Below are positions 24,831-32,900 of a DNA stretch of 64,000 bases, piece by piece. Below the pieces are notes generated by a model. The model saw only the letters and a program-made list of their open reading frames with translations. It was not told the DNA's origin and did not search any database. This stretch comes from an uncultured Blautia sp. Lineage in GTDB: Bacteria > Bacillota > Clostridia > Lachnospirales > Lachnospiraceae. Each line of letters starts with the position of its first letter. The stretch's first letter is position 1. The stretch covers positions 8,140-72,139 of the forward strand of contig UQCM01000007.1 of the NCBI GenBank assembly GCA_900539525.1. The letters run 5' to 3'. The position numbers and the translations under genes are program-made.

Positions 24831-26497
24831 TATCCCTGTAAGTGAACAGTAATGGTCGTTCCTTCTTCTTTATTACTATGGATTTCAATATATCCCCCCT
24901 GATATTCCACCACATGTTTGACAATCGAAAGACCCAGCCCCGTGCCCCCCGTCTGTTTGGAATGGCTTTTATCAATACGATAAAATCTTTCAAAAATCCT
25001 CTCCTGATACTCCATCGGAATACCGATTCCTGTATCCGATACACGAATCACTGCATCCTCCTCATTCCCGTACACGCAGACCGTAACCTTTCCGCCCTGT
25101 ACATTGTATTTGATGCTATTTTCACAAAGATTATAGATCAGATCATACATCAGCTGTCTGACAGCCAGGATCGTCACAGGGCTTCCTTCCAGTTTTACCT
25201 TTACGGCGTTTTTTTTTGCCACAGGAATCAGCTGCATACATACTTCCTCTGCCATCCGGTACAGATCCACCGGTTCCTTAGACAAGCGGCTGTCCTTTTC
25301 ATCCAGCTGGCTGATTTTTATAATATCATTGACCAGCGTCAGAAGCCTTTTGGCTTCTTCATAAATCTTCCCCGCAAAGACAGGCACATCCGACGGCTGA
25401 ACCAGATGATTCTGCATCAGCTCGGCATACCCTGAAATCGATGTGAGCGGCGTCTTCAGTTCATGGGAAACATTGGCAGAAAACTCTTTTCTCAGCTGCT
25501 CGGCCTTCTGATTCGTAGTTACATCCATCACAAACAGAACGGCTCCCGTTACTTTTTCATTTTCCCTTACAGGATTTCCGAAAAACTGCACCTGTTTCTC
25601 AGAAAGTCTCAGCATAGCACTGTAGCATTCACCTTTCAAAGCTGCACTTACTGTTTCCTTCAGCTGTTCACTGCTGTTGAAGGTGGAGATATGTTTCTCC
25701 TCATAGGAAATCGACGGCACATCAAACAGTTCCTTACAGCTCTGATTCATAAACAGAATTCTGGAATTTGTGTCAAGAAGAATCAGACCCTCTGACATAT
25801 TTCTTGTAATGGTCATGAATTTTTCTTTCTGATCGATCAGACTGTCCATCTGCTCCTGAAGCTGTGTGTTCTGCTTTTCGATCCGGTGAACCAGAGGCCA
25901 GAGCTCTTCAAACACAGACTCTGTTACGGGATGCTTCAGATCGATTTCATTTACCTTTTCAGCTATGATGCGGGCGATCCGGTGCGCTACCAGATATGCA
26001 AACATTAAAATGATCAGTGCCACGGCTGTCAACAGCGGAAGCAATTCCAGAAACGTTTTCAGGTTGCTCTTTACTTCCATGGATAGTCGGAGAATCTGCC
26101 CGTCCTCCTGTCTGACCGCATAATAATAAGTCTCTGTTTTCAGGGTATCTGACAGCCTTGTTTCCGAACCGCTGCCTTTATCCATGGCAGCCTGGATTTC
26201 CGGACGATTCCGGTGATTCTCCAGTCCGGATACACTTGCCGCGCTGTCATACAGAACCGTTCCTTCCTGATCGATCAGCGTGATCCTCAGAACATTCTTT
26301 TTCTTCAATCGCTCCAGATACTCCAGATTGTTCCCCTTGGTTTCAAAGGCAGCCGCTATGCAGAATGCCTCTGTCTTCACCTGTTCCTGCATTTCCCTGT
26401 GCATGCTCTGATTATAAAAATATACAAAAATCCCGGAAATCAGCAGTATCGTCATTGCTGCCAACCCCAGGATATTTTTATAGATAATCTTTTTCAC
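24830..26497 (-). CDS. phoR: Phosphate-sensing histidine kinase PhoR
   Basis: 555 residues. Membrane segments at about 8-28 and 150-172 enclose an extracytoplasmic sensor of about 120 residues. A PAS domain follows (about 228-330, TRNMSEGLILLDTNSRILFMN), then HisKA with the phospho-acceptor His at about 345 (ANVSHELKTPLTS) and the ATPase (NSIKYN, DTGIGIP, GTGLGLSIVKH). It phosphorylates PhoB in low phosphate. Start ATG overlaps the phoB stop by four bases. Confidence 0.93.
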   Translation of the reverse strand: MKKIIYKNILGLAAMTILLISGIFVYFYNQSMHREMQEQVKTEAFCIAAAFETKGNNLEYLERLKKKNVLRITLIDQEGTVLYDSAASVSGLENHRNRPEIQAAMDKGSGSETRLSDTLKTETYYYAVRQEDGQILRLSMEVKSNLKTFLELLPLLTAVALIILMFAYLVAHRIARIIAEKVNEIDLKHPVTESVFEELWPLVHRIEKQNTQLQEQMDSLIDQKEKFMTITRNMSEGLILLDTNSRILFMNQSCKELFDVPSISYEEKHISTFNSSEQLKETVSAALKGECYSAMLRLSEKQVQFFGNPVRENEKVTGAVLFVMDVTTNQKAEQLRKEFSANVSHELKTPLTSISGYAELMQNHLVQPSDVPVFAGKIYEEAKRLLTLVNDIIKISQLDEKDSRLSKEPVDLYRMAEEVCMQLIPVAKKNAVKVKLEGSPVTILAVRQLMYDLIYNLCENSIKYNVQGGKVTVCVYGNEEDAVIRVSDTGIGIPMEYQERIFERFYRIDKSHSKQTGGTGLGLSIVKHVVEYQGGYIEIHSNKEEGTTITVHLQG

Positions 26498-27174
26498 TTG
26501 GAATCTCCTATCTTGTATCCAATACCGCGTATGGTCTTGATCATATCACCGCACTCCCCCAGCTTCTGACGAAGAGAACCGATATGCACATCTACTGTTC
26601 TGCTTTCTCCTTCATATTCATAGTTCCAGATCCTGTCCAGAATCTTATCTCTGGACAGAACAATTCCTCTGTTTTTCATCAGGTAAACAAGCAGTTCGAA
26701 TTCTTTAAAGGTCAGAATCACCGGTCTTTCTTTAACAAACACCTCGTGTTTCTGCTCATCCACTCTAAGATCACCGATCACCAGTTCGCAGGACTCCTCC
26801 TTCTCCGTCCGCCGAAGGACTGCCTTTACCCTGGAGATCAGCTCCATAACTCCAAACGGTTTGGTCACATAATCATCTGCTCCCATATCCAGGCCCATTA
26901 CCTTATCATACTCTGCTGCTTTTGCCGTCAGCATGATCACCGGAATGTTCCTGTAATTGTCTTCATTCCTTATTTTCTTCAGAATTGTAATGCCATCCTC
27001 ATCAGGAAGCATGATATCCAGCAATAACAGAGCAGGCTTCTGTGCAGCCATTCCCTTATGGAAATCAGCTGCACAGGCAAACCCTGAAGCTTCAAATCCG
27101 GCAGTTTTTAAAGCATAAACTACGAGTTCTCTGATGTTACTGTCATCCTCTACACAATAAATCACATGACTCAT
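26494..27174 (-). CDS. phoB: Phosphate response regulator PhoB
   Basis: 226 residues from ATG 27172-27174 behind GAGGGATTT; a TTG two codons earlier is less likely. Receiver domain with phospho-acceptor Asp at about residue 53 (LLLDIMLPDEDG), the switch Thr in VIMLTAKA and Lys in VTKPFG, followed by an OmpR-type winged helix (LTFKEFELLVYLM, SRTVDVHIGSLRQKLGE, IRGIGYKI). Its phosphate role is inferred from the pst neighbours and PhoR partner. Confidence 0.93.
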   Translation of the reverse strand: MSHVIYCVEDDSNIRELVVYALKTAGFEASGFACAADFHKGMAAQKPALLLLDIMLPDEDGITILKKIRNEDNYRNIPVIMLTAKAAEYDKVMGLDMGADDYVTKPFGVMELISRVKAVLRRTEKEESCELVIGDLRVDEQKHEVFVKERPVILTFKEFELLVYLMKNRGIVLSRDKILDRIWNYEYEGESRTVDVHIGSLRQKLGECGDMIKTIRGIGYKIGDSK

Positions 27175-27187
27175 AAGCAAAATCCCT

Positions 27188-28864
27188 CTAATGTTCTGAG
27201 ATCACATATCCGGCCAGGTTATAGGCATGATCTGATATTCGTTCCAGATTGCTGATAATATCCAGGAAAATCACACCATTTTCCGGATTGCAGAGCTGTC
27301 TGGAAAGACGCTCGATATGCTTTTCTCTCAGCTCTTCTTCCATGCTGTCCACCATATCCTCATATTTACCGACCTTAGTCGCTGCTTCCACACTTTCTTC
27401 TTCTCTGGCCTTTATGGAAAAATGGAAGGACTTTGCAACCAACTCCATGATCTCTCTCATTTCCTGGACCGCCTCTTCCGAAAACCTGATCGGCGTACCA
27501 TCTTTCGTATCCACCAGTTCGGCAATATTTTCCGTATGGTCGCCGACTCTTTCAATATCACTGACAGAGTAAAACAGGTTGTTAATAATATTATGCTGTT
27601 CTTCGTTCAGCGAAAGGTTACTGATCTGCACCAGATAACCTGTGATCAGTTTTTCCATTGTATTGATCGTCTGTTCTGTCTTATAAACTGCTTCGATCTT
27701 TTCCTTGTCATATTCCAGGACTGCTTCGAAAGAACGCTTTAGATTATCTGAGGTAATCTTTCCCATATGTACTACTTCAAGAATCGCATTCTCTACTGCG
27801 AAAGACGGTGTCTCCAGAATACGCTTGTCCAGATGACGCAGAGTTACAATTTCCTCGCTGTCCTCTGCAGGCTCTTCCTCCCCGGAATGCTCCTTCACGA
27901 TAACGCCCGAAAGCTTAACAAGTTTATCTGCGAACGGAAACAGCAACACCGTACAGGTAATATTGAAAATCGTATGGAAAATCGAGATTCCCACACTGTT
28001 GATCCCGGCAGCTCCATAGGCCGGCATAAAACGGAAAAATACAAACAATCCCGCTCCAAACACCACGGCACCCAGGACATTAAAAGTCAGGTGGATCACT
28101 GCCGCACGCTTGGCATTTCTCGGCGCCCCGATACTGGACAGTAATGCTGTCACACAGGAACCAATATTGGATCCCAGGCTGATATAGATGGCCGAGCTGG
28201 CAGTCACCACCCCGCCGGTAGCCGCCAGTGTCTGAAGGATTCCCACAGATGCCGAGGAACTCTGCATGATCGCCGTCACAATGGCACCGATTGCAATTCC
28301 CAGCAGAGGATTATTTCCAAACAGTGCAAAAGCCTGCGTAAAGATCGGAAGCTCCGTATAAGAGGAAGCAGCATTCTTCATAAAATCAAGTCCGATAAAC
28401 AGCAGACCCAGGCCGATCACTATCTCTCCCGCCGTCTGCTTCTTCTGTTTCTTTGAAAACATGATAAAAAAGGAGCCGATCCCCACCAGCAAAGGTGCGT
28501 ACAGGGACGGTGAGATCGCCTTAAAGCTGTCCCCCAGCTGCCCCAGCGATACGATCCAGGAAGTGATACAGGTACCGATATTCGCTCCCATGATCACACC
28601 CACTGCCTGTGTCAGGCTCATAATTCCGGCATTTACAAATCCCACGACCATAACAGTGGTTGCACCACTGCTCTGAATGATCGCTGTGACAAGTGCTCCC
28701 ACGATGACTGCCATAAAACGGTTATTTGTTAAAATTCCCAAAAGCTCCTGCATTTTCTTTCCGGTAGACTTCTGGATACCGTCGGACATGCTGTGCATAC
28801 CGAACAGAAACATTCCCAGACCTCCGGCAAACATGAATAAATTCTGAATATCATTTATAGACAT
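27188..28864 (-). CDS. Na/Pi cotransporter with PhoU-like tail
   Basis: 558 residues from ATG 28862-28864, with GGAGAG nine bases upstream. The first about 330 residues form the NptA/YjbB-type transporter: repeated Gln-Ser-Ser motifs AIIQSSGATTVMVVGFVNAG and AIMQSSSASVGIL, and GANIGTCITSW/GSNIGSCVTALL. The last 200 residues are PhoU-like helices (VSDIERVGDHTENIAEL, ISNLERISDHAYNLAGY). It is a low-affinity phosphate importer or exporter. It overlaps the mgsA-like stop by ten bases and lies just upstream of phoB, so phosphate entry, sensing and transport form one block. Confidence 0.9.
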   Translation of the reverse strand: MSINDIQNLFMFAGGLGMFLFGMHSMSDGIQKSTGKKMQELLGILTNNRFMAVIVGALVTAIIQSSGATTVMVVGFVNAGIMSLTQAVGVIMGANIGTCITSWIVSLGQLGDSFKAISPSLYAPLLVGIGSFFIMFSKKQKKQTAGEIVIGLGLLFIGLDFMKNAASSYTELPIFTQAFALFGNNPLLGIAIGAIVTAIMQSSSASVGILQTLAATGGVVTASSAIYISLGSNIGSCVTALLSSIGAPRNAKRAAVIHLTFNVLGAVVFGAGLFVFFRFMPAYGAAGINSVGISIFHTIFNITCTVLLFPFADKLVKLSGVIVKEHSGEEEPAEDSEEIVTLRHLDKRILETPSFAVENAILEVVHMGKITSDNLKRSFEAVLEYDKEKIEAVYKTEQTINTMEKLITGYLVQISNLSLNEEQHNIINNLFYSVSDIERVGDHTENIAELVDTKDGTPIRFSEEAVQEMREIMELVAKSFHFSIKAREEESVEAATKVGKYEDMVDSMEEELREKHIERLSRQLCNPENGVIFLDIISNLERISDHAYNLAGYVISEH

Positions 28865-29253
28865 ATCTGTTCTCTCCATTCCAGATCCCCGTTTGCCAAT
28901 CCAAGGATCAATGATTCTGCTGTGGCAATATTCGTGGCAATCGGTATATTATACTGATCACAGCATTTTGATACTTCATCAATACCCGGCTCCTTTTCCC
29001 CCACCATTGCCGGATTATAAAAGAAAAGGACCATATCCAACCCGTTCCTGCAGATCGTTTCCATAAACTGCTTGTCACCGCCAAGGCTCCCCGGCAAAAA
29101 TTTGTGCACCTTCAGGCTTGTTACTTCCTCGATACGTCGACCTGTGGTTCCCGTGGCATAGAGTTGATGCTTTTCCAGGATCTTTTTGTACGCCACACAA
29201 AAATCTTCGATCAGATTTTTCTTTTCATTGTGTGCTATCAAGCCTACATTCAT
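28855..29253 (-). CDS. mgsA: Methylglyoxal-synthase-like protein, active site altered
   Basis: 132 residues. Fold and most motifs are of methylglyoxal synthase, which converts dihydroxyacetone phosphate to methylglyoxal and releases phosphate: GLIAHNEKKNLI, ATGTTGRRIEE, GSLGGDKQFME with the catalytic Asp, and IPIATNIATAE. However, where the enzyme has a His-x-Pro-Asp (E. coli H98 and D101) the aligned stretch reads KEPG, and the preceding FFWDP is FFYNP. Activity is therefore doubtful; a phosphate-sensing or binding role is an alternative. It is the first gene of the phosphate block. GAGGTAAAG precedes the start. Confidence 0.7.
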   Translation of the reverse strand: MNVGLIAHNEKKNLIEDFCVAYKKILEKHQLYATGTTGRRIEEVTSLKVHKFLPGSLGGDKQFMETICRNGLDMVLFFYNPAMVGEKEPGIDEVSKCCDQYNIPIATNIATAESLILGLANGDLEWREQICL

Positions 29254-29278
29254 TCTCTTTACCTCATAATATTTTTTC

Positions 29279-29366
29279 GTAACTGTTCATGACTGCAGGC
29301 AACAGACATGCCTGTAAAACTGTTTCCGGTATCAAAACCGGTTTCCGGATGGTTCTGAACAGTTAC
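29279..29366. repeat. Dispersed-repeat relative, copy I, 88 bp
   Basis: Starts GTAACTGTTCA and ends TGAACAGTTAC, a perfect 11-base terminal pair. The interior is unlike the main family and has its own hairpins (GGCAACAGACATGCC; AAACCGG...). It lies inside the leader of the phosphate block, downstream of its promoter, so it would be transcribed. Confidence 0.7.
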
Positions 29367-29395
29367 ATTTTCTCGAATCAGAATGATTATATCAT

Positions 29396-29404
29396 GTTTT
29401 ACCT
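29396..29404 (-). promoter_or_regulatory. Extended -10 promoter of the mgsA-like/phosphate block
   Basis: On the minus strand TGATATAAT is a consensus extended -10. The -35 region (TTTTCT) is poor, which the TG extension would compensate. Transcripts would carry repeat copy I in a leader of about 140 bases. Confidence 0.5.
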
Positions 29405-29469
29405 GCAGGAGAAAAGTCTTTTTTTAATAAATGAACAGAATTTGCCAGTTTAAAACTTCTTTTTTATCA

Positions 29470-29476
29470 CATACTA
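29470..29476 (+). promoter_or_regulatory. Possible sigma-G -10 box of the SASP gene
   Basis: CATACTA matches the sigma-G/F -10 consensus and lies about 106 bases before the SASP start; no convincing -35 was found 17-18 bases upstream, so this is tentative. The rest of the 29367-29581 gap shows nothing else. Confidence 0.3.
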
Positions 29477-29581
29477 GAACTGCAACTAAACATTGCAAAA
29501 CGCGGCTGACAAAGGCGTAAAAAGTCAGAACAGCCACAGAACTCAAAAGAAAAAGTTTCAATTCAAAGGAGGCGTTGTATT

Positions 29582-29800
29582 ATGTCAAACAGATCTTCAA
29601 ACACAGCAGCAGTACCGGAGGCAAAAAGTGCATTAGACCGTTTTAAAATGGAAGTAGCACAGGAAATCGGAGTACCTTTAAAAGAAGGTTATAATGGCGA
29701 CCTGACATCCAAACAGAACGGATCTGTAGGCGGCTATATGGTTAAGAAGATGATTGAGGCTCAGGAACGTCAGATGAGCAACGGAACTTCTCAGTTCTAA
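29582..29800 (+). CDS. Alpha/beta-type small acid-soluble spore protein
   Basis: 72 residues. SASPs coat and protect DNA in the dormant spore and are degraded at germination. Both family signatures are present: the germination-protease recognition region KMEVAQEIGV (about residues 22-31) and the DNA-binding C-terminal block GSVGGYMVKKMIEAQERQM. AAAGGAGG lies at ideal distance from the ATG. It is monocistronic with a strong terminator. Confidence 0.95.
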   Translation: MSNRSSNTAAVPEAKSALDRFKMEVAQEIGVPLKEGYNGDLTSKQNGSVGGYMVKKMIEAQERQMSNGTSQF

Positions 29801-29824
29801 ACACCTGAAGAAGCTGCCGGAAAC

Positions 29825-29869
29825 AAAAGCTCCGGTTTCTTTCATAATGAAAGAAACCGGAGCTTTTTT
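29825..29869. terminator. Strong bidirectional terminator, SASP/sialidase
   Basis: A 20-base near-perfect stem (AAAAGCTCCGGTTTCTTTCA and its complement) ends in six T residues on the plus strand and has T4 on the minus strand. It serves the SASP gene and probably the convergent sialidase gene. A second inverted repeat (GTGATACAGG ... CCTGTATCAC) follows at 29870-29905. Confidence 0.9.
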
Positions 29870-29919
29870 GTGATACAGGAGATTCCTTCGAATTTCCTGT
29901 ATCACCTTTGTTCTAAGCA

Positions 29920-32900
29920 CTATTTGATCTTTACTGTTTTCGGCTGGCCCTTTTTGGCAAGCAGTTTTGTATATTTTGCTTTTTTCGCCTTCGGAACCTT
30001 AAGAACGGCTTTCTTATTGATTCCCTTAAATGCCTTCGTCCCCACCTTTTTCAGTGCCTTTGCTTTGATTGTGACTGTCTTCAGATTGCCACATCCTGAG
30101 AATGCCTGCTTTCCGATATTGGTCACATTCGTACCGATCGTTACTTTTTTCAGTTTCTTGCAGTTTGCAAATGCTTTTGCACCGATTTCTGTTACCTTGC
30201 AGGTTTCACCATTCAGAGTAACCGTAGCTTTTACATTCAGTGATGTAATCTTTTTCTTATTTGCAGTTCCAGCAAGAGATACTGTCTTCTTCGCCGCATC
30301 GATGACTTTATATTTCAGGCCATCGGACGTCTGATATTCTTTTCCTGCTTCCAGAGCCGGCTTCTGATCATTTACAGGTGGCTTAGGAATGTTATTATCC
30401 CCTGGACCCGGTTTCGGTTCTGCCGGCTTTTCTACAAGCTTAACACTTGTCAGCGCTGCGATCTTCTCTCTCAGAAAAGCTGCATCTTTATTCTCTTTTA
30501 ACGCCTTTTCGAGCTCTGTATAAGCTGCTGTATAAGCCGTCCAGGAATCATCTGTATAATTGCCCTGTCCCTTTTCAATCACAGCCTTCGCCGCCTCTAA
30601 TGCCTTTGCTGATTCTTCACGTGCTTCAACATCCGCAGCCAGTTTCAATCCGTCCTTCGCAGTATTCAGTCCGGCGATCAACGCTTTCAGCTCGTCAGCA
30701 GATACATGATTCTCCTCAAATGCAGTCTTCAGCAATTCATATGCATCTTTATATGCATTCCAGGAGTCTGTAGTATATCCACCCTGTCCCTTTTCGATTT
30801 CTGTTTTCGCTGCTGCCAGTGCAGATTCTGCTTTTCCTCTTTCCTCTTCAAGAACCGGATCTGTAACCTCCTCGGAAGTAAGAGCCTGTTTTGCATTTTT
30901 CAGGGCAAGAATGAGTCCGTTCAGGGTATCGGCATCTGTATTCTCTTTCTTGATCTCTGCCTCGAGATCTGCATAGGCCTTCGCATAGGCATCCCAGCTT
31001 GCTTTCGTATAATCGCCCTGACCTGCCTCGATCGTTGCTTTCTCCTGCTCTACCGCTTCTCTCGAAGCCTTCTTTGCTGTTTCTGTTCTGACTGCACCGG
31101 AAGCCTCAAGCTTCGCCTCAGCCTTCTTCAGATCCTGATATGCCTGTATTGCATCCTGATCACTGGAGTCTTCTGTAATTCCCTGTGCCACGCTCAGTGC
31201 TTCCTGATATGCAGCCCAGGATGAAATACTGTAGTTTTCTTTTTTCTTTCCTTCTCCATTTGCGATCAGAGAAGACAGACCTGTCTTTGCTGCTGTCGCT
31301 GCCGCACTCTTTGCTGTATTCAGTGCATTGACTGCATTTGTCACATCTGCTGCACTTGCATCTTTATTCTGTGCGGTCTGTGCAGCTGCTGCCAGTGCCT
31401 GCTCCAGTGCTTCATCCTCACAGGAAGAACACTCTGTCATAAGCTTCAGAAGTGCTGTCTTATCCTGAGAAGCATTTGTATCATTTGTTCCGATGATCCG
31501 GATCTCTCCGGCTGTTGCCCATTTGTCCTTGGTTTCCAGTACCCGGAATCTCACGTGGGTAGCGAGTGCTGCACCGCCAAAGTTCACTGTCTTCACATCC
31601 GTATTCTTCGGCCACTCTGCTCTTGCTACCGGTACAAATGTCTGTCCGTCTGTGCTCACTTCGATCTGGCACTCTGTAACGGTTCCGTTCATGCTTCCTT
31701 TCCGTGGCGTATACTGTAATCCGCTCACCAGACGGCTGCCGCCAAGAGCGATCGTCAGATAATGCTTCTCACGCACACCATCATCTGTCGGATAATTAGA
31801 ATGCCAGTGTGTATCCAGGTTACCGTCCAGTACATTGGATGCAGGTCCCTCATTGCCTCCATTATAAGCACTGCCTGCTGTTGCTGTCATTCCTGTGGTC
31901 GGAAGCACATCAAATCCGGAATTGTCTTCCACCACTCCTGCTGATGCGCTCTTGATAACAAAAGGATTGTCAGTCATTCCTGTATTGTAAATATTTTCAG
32001 CAGCTCCGCCCTCTTTTACATTGATCTCATTGGTAGCAATGATCTCGCCGGTATCATTCGCCCCGATCACATACCGGAAAGCAAGTGTCTGCGCATCCTT
32101 GTTTCCAATGAGCGCTGCTTCTTTCGTCTCGTCTCCCACTTTTACATTCAGGGTGACATTCCCTGCAGCAAATACATTCTGATCACAGGCAGCCTCGATA
32201 TATACCTCATTTCCTGCCGCCAGCGAATTTGTCACATTTCCTTCTGAGTCCTTTACCACTGCAGTGATTGCTGTCGGTACCGGTGTCTCCTCATGTGTAT
32301 TCGCATCCATCAGATATTCTACGCTGAAAGATGTAAACGCAGCCTGCGCCATGCCGCCCTTCTCATTTTCATAGATCAATCCGATATTGCCATCGTTCAT
32401 AGCCGTAAGCGACGTATACATGAATCTCTCATCTTCGATCAGCTTTGCATACTTCCAGTCAAGCGTATCATCTGCATTGACAAAGGCAACACGAACCGTT
32501 CCATGGTCACGTCCGCCTGTCGGGTTTGCAAAGATAACCGCTTCCTTCGCCTGTCCGTCTGCCGGATCTACAACCAGTCTCGGGAAATGCAGAGCCGACA
32601 TCTCGCAGTATGGTTCTTTAATACCCTGCGCATAAGTAACCTCACCCCAGCTCTCACCCTGTGTGGTGCTGACAGCCATAGCAACGTTTGCTGTCGCATT
32701 TTTCATGAACTGGATCAGATGACCGTTATTCAGCTCAATAATACAGCTCTCATTTAATTCTCTTGTACTGTTTGTAGCGTTCTGTGTATCAGAAATATCG
32801 TTCGGTGATGCACCTCTGTGCCACGTCTCTCCGTCATCATCGCTATAGATATTATAAGAAGAGAAACGGTTCGATCTATTCTGTGCATCCATGCAGTAGG

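Noticed and set aside
24769..25044. 91-residue minus-strand frame at the end of phoR
   Set aside because: Overlaps phoR out of frame and covers the terminator; PhoR's ATPase motifs run through the region.
30440..31450. Tandem DNA repeat in the sialidase gene
   Set aside because: The similarity is at the protein level (FIVAR-like three-helix repeats with Y-T-x-x-S-W motifs); the DNA copies have diverged and belong to one coding frame.
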